Shown piece by piece: positions 7,986 through 16,773 of a DNA stretch of 64,000 nt. Source of the DNA: Planctomycetota bacterium. GTDB lineage: Bacteria; Planctomycetota; UBA8742; UBA2392. Location: positions 158,293 through 222,292 of the forward strand of contig QEVF01000005.1 in the NCBI GenBank assembly GCA_003576915.1, given 5' to 3'. A program made the position numbers and the translations under genes. The notes beneath the pieces were generated by a model. That model saw nothing but the letters and a program-made list of their open reading frames with translations, did not search any database and was not told the origin of the DNA. Position 1 is the stretch's first letter, and every line of letters starts with the position of its first letter.

Positions 7986-10066
7986 GCGACGACCAGTTCG
8001 AGGATGATCTCCTCGAAGAGAGGATAAAGACCAGGACGTGGGACCCGGTGCTGCTGCGCCGGATGCTGCTCTATGCCCGTCGCTACTGGCCTATGGTGCT
8101 GGCAGGCACCCTGCTGGTCATGGTCAGTTCGTTTCTGGCCGTCATGCCGCCGCTGTTCGTCGGCGCGCTCGTGGACATCGTGTTCAACACGGGCCAGAGC
8201 TGGCCGGGTGACATTGTTGCCGGCGCCGTGAGCCTGTTCACGCCCTGGTCCGCCCTTGAAATCCGGCAGTTGGAGGCTGCGGACAAGCTCGCCATTTTCG
8301 GCGCGCTGTTTCTGTCCCTGCGGGTGGGGACCTTCTTCATTGACTGGGGCAACGGCTACCTGCTGAACAATCTGGGCCAGAAAATCCTCTATGACATCCG
8401 CATGGAGCTGTTCAGCCACATGCATTCGCTGTCCCTGAACTTTTTCCATCGCAACCCCGTGGGCCGGCTGGTCAACCGCACCACCAACGACGTGGGTAGC
8501 CTGGAGAAGATGTTCAGCGTAGCGCTGGTCACGGTGCTCAAGGACCTCTTCATGCTCACGGGTATCGTGATCATGCTGTTCGTACTGGACGTCACCCTTG
8601 CGGCCATCGTGTTGAGCGTGATTCCCTTCATGGTCGTGGCCGCGCTGATCTTCCGCAAGTATTCGCGCGTGGCCTACCGCAAATGGTACGCCGCCCAGAG
8701 CCGCCTCAACGCGTTCATGGCCGAGAGCATGAGCGGCGTGCGCGTGGTGCAGCTCTTCCACAAGGAGAAGCGAAACGACGAAGCCTACGATCAGATCGGC
8801 AGCGACTTCCGGCGCCACTTCCTCGTGCAGCGCAAGGCCTGGGCCTATTTCCGGCCCGCGGCCACCACGCTTTCGGCCTGCGGCATCGGCCTGGTGCTCT
8901 GGTTCTGCGGCAGCGCGGTGTTCCGCGGCCAGGGCCTGAGCACGGCGGCGGAACTGACGGCGGTAGGGGCCATTTCCGTGGGCGTGCTGGTCAGCTACCT
9001 GCAGTACGCGGAGCTGTTTTTCAACCCCATCCGCGACCTGACGGAAAAGATCGACGTCATCGTTGGCGCCATGACCAGCGGCGAGCGCATTTTCACGATC
9101 CTCGACGAAAAGCGCGAGATTGTGGACCGCGAGGGAGCCCAGGCCCCCGGGCGCTTCTCGGGCTCACTGACCTTTGACGACGTCCATTTCAGCTACAAGC
9201 CTCAGGAGCCCGTGCTGCGGGGCGTGAGTTTTGAGGTCAAGCCCGGCCAGAGCGTGGCCATTGTCGGCCACACCGGCGCGGGCAAAACCACGATCATCAA
9301 CCTGATCTGCCGCTTCTACGACGTCAATGGCGGCCGCGTGCTCGTGGATGGCCGCGACGTGCGCGACTATACGCTGCAGGGACTAAGGCGGAACATCGCC
9401 GTCGTGCACCAGGACGTGTTTCTGTTCGCGGGAACCATTTTTGACAACATCCGGCTGGGCGAGGAGAGCATCACGCTCGAGCAGGTGAAGGCGGCCTGCG
9501 AGTATGTCGGCGCGCACCGGTTCATCGAGAAGCTGCCCGGCGGCTACGACGCCAGGGTTGAGGAAGGCGGCAAGACATTCTCGGCGGGCGAGCGCCAGTT
9601 GCTCAGCTTTGCGCGTGCACTGGTCTTCAACCCCAGCATCCTGATTCTGGACGAGGCCACCAGCAGCATCGACACCCACACCGAAGAGATGATCCAGGCC
9701 GCCATGGTCAAGCTTACCCGCGGGCGCACCAGCGTGATCATCGCCCATCGCCTGAGCACCATCCAGCGCGCGGACAAGATCCTCGTCATGCACAAGGGCA
9801 AGCTCGCAGAACAGGGCAACCATCAGCAGTTGCTGGCCCTGCGCGGCATCTACCACCGGCTTTACCAGTTGCAGTATTCGGCCCTGGCCGACACGCCCAA
9901 GGATCAGCCCGCCGGTGACGGTGAAATTCCCCGCCCCGAAGGAACCAGCGCCGGAGCCATGCGGGCCTTTGCCGCGGTCACGCGCGGCAAGGCGGCCGAT
10001 GCCGCGCAGCAGGTGGAAGCGGACCGGCGCGGCAGCAAGCGCAGCGCGCCGGTGCGCCCGGGCTAG
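7982..10066 (+). CDS. ABC exporter subunit B (TMD-NBD half-transporter, canonical Walker B)
   Basis: 694 aa. An N-terminal cytosolic segment with acidic residues (DDQFEDDLLEERIK) precedes six membrane helices, the coupling segment VQLFHKE and an NBD: Walker A GHTGAGKTT, Walker B SILILDEATSSID with the catalytic Glu, and H-loop IAHR. Its signature is FSAGERQ instead of LSGGQ. Since each ATP site pairs Walker A/B of one subunit with the signature of the other, the Asp of subunit A and this altered signature fall in the same site, leaving one functional and one degenerate site. The C-terminal ~75 residues are a poorly conserved extension. The stop codon shares the palindrome CTAG with the convergent anti-sigma gene. 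Confidence 0.9.
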   Translation: MSDDQFEDDLLEERIKTRTWDPVLLRRMLLYARRYWPMVLAGTLLVMVSSFLAVMPPLFVGALVDIVFNTGQSWPGDIVAGAVSLFTPWSALEIRQLEAADKLAIFGALFLSLRVGTFFIDWGNGYLLNNLGQKILYDIRMELFSHMHSLSLNFFHRNPVGRLVNRTTNDVGSLEKMFSVALVTVLKDLFMLTGIVIMLFVLDVTLAAIVLSVIPFMVVAALIFRKYSRVAYRKWYAAQSRLNAFMAESMSGVRVVQLFHKEKRNDEAYDQIGSDFRRHFLVQRKAWAYFRPAATTLSACGIGLVLWFCGSAVFRGQGLSTAAELTAVGAISVGVLVSYLQYAELFFNPIRDLTEKIDVIVGAMTSGERIFTILDEKREIVDREGAQAPGRFSGSLTFDDVHFSYKPQEPVLRGVSFEVKPGQSVAIVGHTGAGKTTIINLICRFYDVNGGRVLVDGRDVRDYTLQGLRRNIAVVHQDVFLFAGTIFDNIRLGEESITLEQVKAACEYVGAHRFIEKLPGGYDARVEEGGKTFSAGERQLLSFARALVFNPSILILDEATSSIDTHTEEMIQAAMVKLTRGRTSVIIAHRLSTIQRADKILVMHKGKLAEQGNHQQLLALRGIYHRLYQLQYSALADTPKDQPAGDGEIPRPEGTSAGAMRAFAAVTRGKAADAAQQVEADRRGSKRSAPVRPG

Positions 10067-11529
10067 CGCTGCTGCTGGGGGCTGGTTTCCTGCCGCGACT
10101 CCTGCTGCACGGCCATCTTGCGCAGGAAAATGCGGCGGCCTCCGGGCACTTCCTTGAGTGAAAGCGTCTCAAGCAGCTCTTTGAGCTGCGGATGCTGGCG
10201 GGCCAGCTCTTCGAAATCGGCGGCGCGCAGTTCAACCTTCTTGCCGTCCAGCTCCGCTTCACCCAGCACTTCCGCGGCCGTCACGCGCAGGGTGACGCGG
10301 GTCTTGCCGTCGACGATCTGCATGACGCCGTTGGAGTGTTCATATTCGCGCCCGTTGACGCTGACCTTGAGCACCACGTTTTCGGAAAGGTCGATGATCT
10401 TCTGGGCTGAATCAAGCTGCCTGCGCATGCGCTCAAGCTCATCCTCGAACTTCTTGCGTTCGCCCGGCAGCAGCCGCTCCACGAGGTCCATGACCTCCTC
10501 CAGCTCCGATGAGCCGCCCTGGGCGCGCAGGCGTCGCATGCGGTCCAGCACCACCGTCTGCACCTCAAGGGTCTGCCCTGACACCACCCGGCTGGCCTCC
10601 AGGCGCTCCCAGCTTTCACCATAGGGCATGAACAGCACATCGCCGCTCTGGACATGGGTGCGCACCAGGGCGCGGCCCTTCTGCGGGCTGGGCAGGTCCT
10701 TGCCGCGCTGCCGGTAATTGGCGAACACGAAGGCGGGGTCGCATTCCAGGTCGAAGGTCGAGCCCGGCGTGGCCAGAATGTCGCCGGTGCCGGTCTGAAC
10801 GGTAAGGCTGCGCCGCGGGTCCTTGACCGCGACGTTGGCGTCGCCGCGCAGCACGAAGATGGCGTACTGGCCGGGCGTGCCCGCATCAGGCACCAGCTTG
10901 AACATGGAATCGGGAACGAACGAGAACCGGGCGTTGTCCAGTTCGCAGGCCACGGGGCCCGCGCCGGAACTCTGCACCCACACGTTGGCCGGAATCACCT
11001 TCGAACGCGTCCAGCGCGCGCTCTCCGGGTTGGCGTCGGGGTCCATGGCCACCATCACGCTGCCGTCCGTGACGCGGCCGCCGGCCTCCAGCCCGGGCAG
11101 GGAGGCCGCATCGGGGCTCTTCACGCTGCCGCCCCCCGGGGGCTCTCCGCCGGCCACGGTTGTGGGCTCAGTCTCGCCGTCAGGCAGCGCGACCGCCACG
11201 TAGTAAACCCCCGCCGCCAGCAGCAGGGCCGCGGCGGCCTGAAGGGCCCATGATGCGGGCCGCAGCGAAATCAGCCTTCCGGGCCTCTGAACCTGCCCCG
11301 CCTTCTTGAGCTGCTGCAGCACGGCATCGAGCGCGCGGGATTCCGCGTCGCCGCCGCGCGTTTCTTCCAGCAGCACCTCGCGCACTTCGGCCTGTTCGGC
11401 CAACGCGAGATCGTAGGCGTCGCGACAGGGGGCGCAGAAGTGCACATGTTCCAGCAGCGACTCGCGCTCGGGGCTGGGCACCAGGCCATAGGCCAGAGCC
11501 GTGATGTCGTGGGGTTGCGGATGGTTCAT
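10063..11529 (-). CDS. Membrane anti-sigma factor with zinc-finger N-terminus and FecR-like region
   Basis: 488 aa. The N-terminal cytosolic domain carries the zinc-finger anti-sigma motif H-x3-C-x2-C (HVHFCAPC, residues 28-35). One membrane helix follows at ~95-113 (ALQAAAALLLAAGVYYVAVA). The periplasmic part has a Gly/Pro-rich linker, then a FecR-like beta region (NARFSFVPDSMFKLVPDAG, IFVLRGDANVAVKDP). After that come a coiled coil (~335-390, VERLLPGERKKFEDELERM) and a small C-terminal domain. It overlaps the upstream ECF sigma gene by ATGA, the standard arrangement for a sigma/anti-sigma pair. It probably sequesters that sigma factor and senses an envelope signal through its periplasmic part. 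The long periplasmic extension is larger than in minimal anti-sigma factors. Confidence 0.82.
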   Translation of the reverse strand: MNHPQPHDITALAYGLVPSPERESLLEHVHFCAPCRDAYDLALAEQAEVREVLLEETRGGDAESRALDAVLQQLKKAGQVQRPGRLISLRPASWALQAAAALLLAAGVYYVAVALPDGETEPTTVAGGEPPGGGSVKSPDAASLPGLEAGGRVTDGSVMVAMDPDANPESARWTRSKVIPANVWVQSSGAGPVACELDNARFSFVPDSMFKLVPDAGTPGQYAIFVLRGDANVAVKDPRRSLTVQTGTGDILATPGSTFDLECDPAFVFANYRQRGKDLPSPQKGRALVRTHVQSGDVLFMPYGESWERLEASRVVSGQTLEVQTVVLDRMRRLRAQGGSSELEEVMDLVERLLPGERKKFEDELERMRRQLDSAQKIIDLSENVVLKVSVNGREYEHSNGVMQIVDGKTRVTLRVTAAEVLGEAELDGKKVELRAADFEELARQHPQLKELLETLSLKEVPGGRRIFLRKMAVQQESRQETSPQQQR

Positions 11530-12083
11530 GGTTGCCTCGTGCTTCCCGTTGCTTCGTCCGGCTCCTGGCCCAGCTTGCGGCCCAGCTTCTCGCGCAGGGA
11601 TTCCAGGGCGCGGTGCACCGTCACGCGCACCGAGGTCTCCGTCATGCCCTCCAGCGCGGCAATATCCTTGCTGTCCATCTGCCCGAAGAACCGCAGTTCC
11701 AGAATGCGGCGCGCCTTGTCCGGCATGCGTTCCAGTTCGCGCCGGATGTGGACCATGCGCTCTTCATGGGCGATGCGCTCCAGGGCCTCGCTCGTCGCAC
11801 TGGGGGCCTCGCCGCCTTCGGGCAGTTCCTCCAGCGTCACGTGGCGGGCGCGGCTGCGGGCCACCTCCACGCACACGTTATGGGCGATGCCGAAGAGCCA
11901 TTTGCGGGCGTCGCGGCTCTGGTCCAGGCTTCCCCAATATTTGTGAGCGCGCAAAAAGGTCTCCTGCAGGGCATCGTTGGCGTCGGCGTCACGGCCCAGG
12001 CGCCGGCGGCAATAGCCGTACAGCGCCCCGTGATGGAGCACCGCCAGCCGCGACAGCGCTTCGCCTGCTTCCTCTGCCGACAC
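11526..12083 (-). CDS. ECF RNA polymerase sigma factor (sigma-70 family)
   Basis: 185 aa, GTG start. Region 2 includes the core-binding and -10-recognition helices (DALQETFLRAHKYWGSLD, ARKWLFGIAHNVC). Region 4 is a helix-turn-helix (MPDKARRILELRFFGQMDSK, ALEGMTETSVRVTVHRALE). There is no region 1 or 3, as expected for ECF factors. The downstream anti-sigma gene overlaps it by 4 bp, so the pair is co-translated and probably autoregulated. The C-terminal tail (QEPDEATGSTRQP) is unconserved. The regulon cannot be read from the window. Cell-envelope genes are plausible targets given the membrane-bound partner. Confidence 0.9.
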   Translation of the reverse strand: MSAEEAGEALSRLAVLHHGALYGYCRRRLGRDADANDALQETFLRAHKYWGSLDQSRDARKWLFGIAHNVCVEVARSRARHVTLEELPEGGEAPSATSEALERIAHEERMVHIRRELERMPDKARRILELRFFGQMDSKDIAALEGMTETSVRVTVHRALESLREKLGRKLGQEPDEATGSTRQP

Positions 12084-12136
12084 TCTTTGGCCCCCCGTCG
12101 GTCTTCAATGCCTCTACCGCCCAAGCCCCTGGCGCG

Positions 12137-12439
12137 TTACGCAGGAACTGCGCCGGCCGCAGCCTCGATCAGGCGCGCCAGTTCGAAGTCCAGCCTTGTC
12201 AGGCCCTGAGCGTCATGGGTCGTCAGCTCGATTTCGACGCTGTTGTAAACGTTGCGCCAGTCGGGATGGTGGTCGAGCTTCTCGGCGGCCTGGGCGACTG
12301 AGGTCATGAACGCGAAGGCCTGCCTGAAGTCGGCGAACTTGAACCGGCGGAACAAGGAAGCGCCGCGCAGCTCCCAGTGGGGCAAAGCGGTCAAAGCGCT
12401 CTGAATTTCCGCGGGTGTGGCCCGGGCGGGTCGTTTCAT
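12137..12439 (-). CDS. phhB: Pterin-4a-carbinolamine dehydratase
   Basis: 100 aa from ATG 12439. Longer upstream frames add a Cys/His-rich stretch that is not family-like. The PCD/DCoH signature is intact: [20 protein letters not shown] followed by [16 protein letters not shown], containing the catalytic His pair and the third His before the Asp. The enzyme dehydrates 4a-hydroxytetrahydropterin, recycling the cofactor of aromatic amino-acid hydroxylases. No hydroxylase is in this window. In many bacteria PCD has a separate role in folate or molybdopterin metabolism. It lies 53 bp upstream of the ECF sigma gene on the same strand, so transcription could run on into the sigma/anti-sigma pair. 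The 252-bp gap before the next divergent gene shows no promoter I would defend. Confidence 0.88.
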   Translation of the reverse strand: MKRPARATPAEIQSALTALPHWELRGASLFRRFKFADFRQAFAFMTSVAQAAEKLDHHPDWRNVYNSVEIELTTHDAQGLTRLDFELARLIEAAAGAVPA

Positions 12440-12691
12440 GGCAAAGTCCGATAATACTTCAGTGAAACTTGAACGGTGGCCGATAATTGGCTTGGAAGTC
12501 TGGCCATGCCCCAAAGGGCGGCTCGTTGCAAAGCCATGACAGTAAAAACGATAGCCGGAGCAAGCCGCAGCTCCGGGCAATGAATTGGCTTGTCGGGAGC
12601 GGCTTGGGGTGGTTTACTTCACCGAACAGTCCAAAACCATTTCGCCGCGACCGGTGCATGCGCCAAAGCGGTGGCCCTTCCAGCGTGAACT

Positions 12692-13906
12692 ATGGCTGAG
12701 ACTGCGCAAAATCCCGTCGATTACGCGAGCCTGATCAAGAATCAGACGCGGCAGATCGACATTGACGCCTTCAAAGAGCGCGGCCTCAAGAAGGTCAACG
12801 TCATCAACGCCAAGAAGATCAATGAACTGATCTCTCAGGCGGTCACGAACATCATCGGCAAGATGGAGGGGTCGGGCGTTGATATCGCCCACATCAAGGA
12901 AGACAAGCAGCAGATCGTTCAGGACTCCATGGAGGAGTTCAAGCGCCTCTTTGCCGAGCAGAAGAAAGAGCAGGAAGGGCAGAACAAGCTGCAGGAGGAG
13001 CTGGCGGCCCTGCGCGAGCAGTTGACGCAGCGCAACGAGAGCCAGGCGGTGGTGGCCACCTCCCAGGTCTCGGACGAGATCGCCGAGCTCAAGGCCTTCA
13101 TGATGAACCAGGCGGCGCGCGCCCAGAGCGAGCAAATGACCCGCCAGGCCATGCTGGAACAGCAGCAGGAGTTCCTGAACGACCGTTTCTCTGAGTTGCG
13201 TGAAACTCTGGCGGCCCAGGGCAGCGTGGTCTCGCAGGTTTCGGCTTCCGCCAAGCTGGATGACGACACCCAGGCCGCCATCAAGGAAATGGCCTCCCAG
13301 CTCAAGCAGCTCGTTCAAATCTCGCGTAACACGGAAAAGGCCGTCACCGAGCAGAACGAGACCATCAACGACAAGCTGGGCGAGTTGCGGGAAGCCCTGG
13401 TGGGCACGGCCGGCGCCGAGCTGGCGGTGGCTGAAGTCGGCGGCACGGCCATCAAGAGCGTGCGGCAGATGATGTCGGACATGCAGGCCCACCTGGACAA
13501 GCGGAACGGACAGGACGAGCTGATCGCCACCATCAAGAGCGAGCTTTCGGGGCTTCGCGAAGAACTCAAGGACAAGCTGGTGGCCGCGGCCGACATCAAG
13601 GCCAGCGGCGGCGGCGGCGGAACGGCCAGCCCCGAAATGATGCAGGCCATGCGCGAGATGCAGGAGAAGATGTTCAGCGAACTCGCGGCGGCCGGCCTCA
13701 TGAAGAAGCAGGTCAGTGCCAGCGAAGCCGTCGAGGTCTCCAACGTCATGGTCAATGCCGCGTTCAAGGGCATGGACGAAGTCGAGGTCAACCTCGGCAA
13801 CATGGAAAAAGACCGCAAAGTGGACAAGGGCGCCGGTGTCGCCGCCAAGAAGGGCCTGGATGCCCTCAAGAAACTCAAGGGTGGCGGGCCCAAACCGGGC
13901 GCCTGA
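12692..13906 (+). CDS. Coiled-coil protein of unknown function
   Basis: 404 aa, no signal peptide or membrane segment, so cytosolic. Residues ~5-75 look like a compact conserved head (IDIDAFKERGLKKVNVINAK, then INELISQAVTNIIGKMEGSG). Residues ~80-330 are almost continuous heptad-rich coiled coil (AEQKKEQEGQNKLQEELAAL and onward) with Gln/Glu/Ala bias, broken by a five-glycine linker near residue 308. The tail is Lys/Gly-rich (KKGLDALKKLKGGGPKPGA). No enzyme motif is visible. No clear Shine-Dalgarno precedes ATG 12692. It is monocistronic, ending at a textbook terminator. A scaffold or filament-forming role is possible from composition only. Confidence 0.75.
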   Translation: MAETAQNPVDYASLIKNQTRQIDIDAFKERGLKKVNVINAKKINELISQAVTNIIGKMEGSGVDIAHIKEDKQQIVQDSMEEFKRLFAEQKKEQEGQNKLQEELAALREQLTQRNESQAVVATSQVSDEIAELKAFMMNQAARAQSEQMTRQAMLEQQQEFLNDRFSELRETLAAQGSVVSQVSASAKLDDDTQAAIKEMASQLKQLVQISRNTEKAVTEQNETINDKLGELREALVGTAGAELAVAEVGGTAIKSVRQMMSDMQAHLDKRNGQDELIATIKSELSGLREELKDKLVAAADIKASGGGGGTASPEMMQAMREMQEKMFSELAAAGLMKKQVSASEAVEVSNVMVNAAFKGMDEVEVNLGNMEKDRKVDKGAGVAAKKGLDALKKLKGGGPKPGA

Positions 13907-13920
13907 CCCAAGCCTTCCCT

Positions 13921-13944
13921 CCGGCGCCGCAAGGCGCCGGTTTT
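13921..13944 (+). terminator. Rho-independent terminator after the coiled-coil gene
   Basis: An 8-bp perfect stem, CCGGCGCC / GGCGCCGG, closed by a GCAA tetraloop and followed directly by TTTT. It starts 15 bp after the stop of 12692-13906. Confidence 0.85.
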
Positions 13945-14008
13945 CACTTTCAGGAAACCTGGCGTCCGGGCTTGCGTCCAATACTGCAGCCCATTGTCAG
14001 GAGACTCC

Positions 14009-15226
14009 ATGCCCATGCTTCGTTTCGCCGCCGCGGCCGCGTCGCTCGTCCTGCTGCTCGGCTGTGCTGCCACAGGCGCCCAGGAGGGCGCGGCCAGGGG
14101 TGAAGGCGACCCCAAGGTGCTGGCCGCGCGCAACAACCAGTTCGGCCTGAACCTGATGGGCAAGCTGCACAAGGAGGGCGAGAATCTGTTCCTCTCGCCG
14201 CTCTCCATCTCGACGGCGCTGCAGATGACGGCCGGCGGCGCGCGGGGCGAAACGCGCGACGAAATGCTCAAGGCCATGGGCGTGTCAGACCTCAAGCTGC
14301 CTTCGCACAACAAGGCCCTGCTGGACGCCCTCAACTCGCGCAAGGACTTCAAGCTCAGCGTGGCCAACTCGCTGTGGAGCGACAAGGCGCGCGTGACGCT
14401 GCAGGATGAGTTTGTGGGTGAGTGCCGCGATTTCTTCGGCGCGGAGGTCCGCACGCTGAACTTCTCGGACAAATCCTCCGTCAAGGTCATCAACGACTGG
14501 ATTGCCGGAAAGACCAACCAGAAGATCAAGGACATGCTCGACGCCATTCCGCACGATGCCGTCAGCTACCTGGTCAACGCTGTTCACTTCAAGGGCGGCT
14601 GGGCCCATCAGTTCAACAAGGCCTCCACCAAGGAAGCCGACTTCACGCGGGCCGACGGTTCCACGAAGAAGCTGCCCATGATGAGTCAGTGGGAAGATGT
14701 GCCCTACAACGAAAGCGCCGACTGGCAGGCCGTGGGCCTCTACTTCGGTGAAGAGCGTCAGGCCATCATGTGGTTCATCCTGCCCGCCAAGGGCAAGAAG
14801 CTGTCTGACCTCATGGCCGGCCTCGACGCAGACCGGTTTTCCGCCATGACGCGGCTGAACAGCCGCGGAGGAACCATTGAGATTCCGCGCTTCAAAGTGC
14901 GATACAAGGCAGGCCTCGTGGATGCCTTGAAGGCGCTGGGCATGAAGCGCTGCTTTGGCGAAGCTGATTTCTCGCGCTTTGGCACAAGCCCCCTGGGGCC
15001 GATCTACATCGGTCGGGTGCTGCATGAAGCGGTGCTCGAAGTCAATGAACAGGGTGCGGAGGCGGCGGCCGCCACCGTCGTCGAGATGAGGGCGGAGAGC
15101 GCCCCGGCGGACCCGCCTTTCACGTTCAGGGCCGACCGGCCCTTTGCTGTGGCCATTGTCGATCGCGCCAGCGGCTCGCTGCTGTTTGCCGGAGCCATCT
15201 ACGACCCCGAGGCCCTAAAGGACTGA
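14009..15226 (+). CDS. Lipoprotein serpin (serine protease inhibitor family)
   Basis: 405 aa. ATG 14009 has CAGGAGA upstream. The signal peptide ends in LVLLLGCAATG, a lipobox with Cys19, so the protein should be membrane-anchored. The serpin fold is clear: NLFLSPLSISTALQMTAGGA (helix B region), NSLWSD, VINDWIAGKTNQKI, VNAVHFKGGW, and the C-terminal RPFAVAIVDRASGSLLFAGA. The reactive-loop hinge EQGAEAAAATVVEM is rich in small residues, as required for inhibitory loop insertion, so this is probably an active inhibitor. By counting from the hinge, P1 would be near the EMRAES region, but the loop is longer than in alpha-1-antitrypsin and P1 cannot be fixed. Bacterial serpins are uncommon. The target could be a host, predator or self protease. 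Confidence 0.9.
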   Translation: MPMLRFAAAAASLVLLLGCAATGAQEGAARGEGDPKVLAARNNQFGLNLMGKLHKEGENLFLSPLSISTALQMTAGGARGETRDEMLKAMGVSDLKLPSHNKALLDALNSRKDFKLSVANSLWSDKARVTLQDEFVGECRDFFGAEVRTLNFSDKSSVKVINDWIAGKTNQKIKDMLDAIPHDAVSYLVNAVHFKGGWAHQFNKASTKEADFTRADGSTKKLPMMSQWEDVPYNESADWQAVGLYFGEERQAIMWFILPAKGKKLSDLMAGLDADRFSAMTRLNSRGGTIEIPRFKVRYKAGLVDALKALGMKRCFGEADFSRFGTSPLGPIYIGRVLHEAVLEVNEQGAEAAAATVVEMRAESAPADPPFTFRADRPFAVAIVDRASGSLLFAGAIYDPEALKD

Positions 15227-15231
15227 GCTGT

Positions 15232-15960
15232 CTACTTGCGGCGGAACTTGAGCAGCACGCGGTCGCGCGTGTCGCTGCGGCTGTCTCTCATTTCCATGAA
15301 TCCCCAACAGCCGTCCTTGGGCAGCGTCGTTCCATCAATGACCAGCTCGATGCGCCCTGAAACTTCCGAGTCGCGGCGCGGCAGCCCGTAGATCCGCAGC
15401 TCATCGGGCAGCAGCGCAAACCAGAAGTCGTCGGCGGACAGGCCCTGCAGGTCGCCCCCCTCAACTGTCAGTTCCACCTTCTGATCCGGCCTGGCTTCCA
15501 GTGTCACATCCAGTTCGCGCACGCCAAAGCGAATGCCGGCGCCATACTTCACGCGACGCGGCTTGCTGCGGAATTTCCGGCCCTGCTCCTCAAACTCGAT
15601 GCTGAACAGTACGTCGCTGCCAAATCCGGCCAGGTCCACGGGCATGCGGTGGACCTGGTTCACAGTGGTGCCCAGGTCATACCAGAGCTTGCCGTCGCGC
15701 GAAGCCACCAGGCGCGACGGAACGAAGTCCGTGGTTTTCCACGAAACCCAGAAGCTGGCCGCCGCCATACGAAAGCCGTCCGATGGCCAGACGTAGGGTG
15801 GGTCGCGCTCAGGCAGTTCCTCAAAAGGCACGCGCTCAAACTGGATGTCTTCCTTGACGGGGGCGTTGGATGGGTGGTTGGAGGGCGGGGCATCATTGGC
15901 CTGACCGCCGCCGCAGGCGGCCAGGGTCAAGGCGAACATCACCAGCAGAGCTGAGCGCAT
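15232..15960 (-). CDS. Lipoprotein of unknown function
   Basis: 242 aa. The signal peptide MRSALLVMFALTLAACGGG has a clear lipobox (LAAC). After a Pro/Asn-rich linker (SNHPSNAPVKED), residues ~60-240 alternate short beta strands (FWVSWKTTDFVPSRLVAS, DVLFSIEFEEQGRKFRS, RIELVIDGTTL), suggesting one or two beta-sandwich domains. No enzymatic motif is visible. It converges with the serpin gene (5 bp between stops). The two lipoproteins are on opposite strands, so co-regulation is not implied. Confidence 0.7.
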   Translation of the reverse strand: MRSALLVMFALTLAACGGGQANDAPPSNHPSNAPVKEDIQFERVPFEELPERDPPYVWPSDGFRMAAASFWVSWKTTDFVPSRLVASRDGKLWYDLGTTVNQVHRMPVDLAGFGSDVLFSIEFEEQGRKFRSKPRRVKYGAGIRFGVRELDVTLEARPDQKVELTVEGGDLQGLSADDFWFALLPDELRIYGLPRRDSEVSGRIELVIDGTTLPKDGCWGFMEMRDSRSDTRDRVLLKFRRK

Positions 15961-16017
15961 GGCGCGGAATTGTAGTCGCCAGCGCCGCCCGATGCAGCAA
16001 GGCGTTTGCGCGCCGGC

Positions 16018-16716
16018 TTAGGCCAGGTCAAAGAGGAGCAATTCGGCGTCGCGGGCCGCCCGGATTTCAAGGCGCGCCGTGTCGCTGACGGCGGCGCCGT
16101 CCGAACTTTGCAGGGCTTGACCGTTGAGGACAACCTCACCCCGCGCGACCTGCAGCCAGGCGTGACGCCCCCTGGCCAGATCCAGCGAGAGTTCCCTGCC
16201 CGCATCCAGATTGGCGGCATAGAGCCTGGCGTCGGCGCTGATGTTCACCGTGGCGCCCTCGCCCCGGGGAGCCGCGACCAATTTGAGGCGATTGGCGCGA
16301 TCCTCAAAGGACAGCTTCCGCTGCTCGTAGCCCGGGGCAATGCCGCGCTGGGAGGGCAGAATCCAGATCTGGTAGAGGTGGGCGGCTTCATCCGGCAGGG
16401 GGTTGGCCTCGCTGTGGCGAATGCCGCTGCCGGCGCTCATGCGCTGAACATCGCCGGGGCGGATGATGTCGCCGTTGCCGAGGCTGTCGCGGTGTTCCAG
16501 GGCGCCCTTCATGACGTAGGTGATGATCTCCATGTCCCGGTGGGGGTGCATGGGAAACCCGTGGCCTGGCGCGACGAAATCCTCATTGATCACGCGCAGG
16601 TTGCGAAACCCGTGATGCTGCGGATCAAAGTACTCGCCGAAAGAGAAGCTGTGCCAGGTCTTGAGCCAGCCGAAGTCGAAGTGGCCGCGGTCTTGCGCCT
16701 TGCGAACGGAAATCAT
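16018..16716 (-). CDS. Pirin family protein
   Basis: 232 aa, typical for bacterial pirins (YhhW-like). The bicupin N-domain carries the metal-binding residues in HGFPMHPHRDMEIITYVMKG and an EHRDS element. DVQRMSAGSGIRHSE is the second pirin signature. The C-terminal cupin (residues ~130-230) is the more variable half, as usual. Pirins bind Fe or another metal; some are quercetin dioxygenases, others transcription cofactors. The start is preceded by an AT-rich patch on the minus strand (TAGAATTATATAGG, 16724-16738), conspicuous in this GC-rich DNA and likely part of a promoter. The flavin-reductase gene lies 57 bp upstream on the same strand, so a redox-related transcription unit is possible. 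Confidence 0.88.
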   Translation of the reverse strand: MISVRKAQDRGHFDFGWLKTWHSFSFGEYFDPQHHGFRNLRVINEDFVAPGHGFPMHPHRDMEIITYVMKGALEHRDSLGNGDIIRPGDVQRMSAGSGIRHSEANPLPDEAAHLYQIWILPSQRGIAPGYEQRKLSFEDRANRLKLVAAPRGEGATVNISADARLYAANLDAGRELSLDLARGRHAWLQVARGEVVLNGQALQSSDGAAVSDTARLEIRAARDAELLLFDLA

Positions 16717-16773
16717 GACTGCCCCCTATATAATTCTATGTCGAACAATAACAGAACAAGGGGAGGGCCGCCA

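Noticed and set aside
12440..12691. Possible riboswitch or promoter in the 252-bp gap between the pterin dehydratase and coiled-coil genes
   Set aside because: Two CCGATAAT words and an ATAATA box are present, but I could not build a convincing promoter with correct spacing or a conserved RNA fold.
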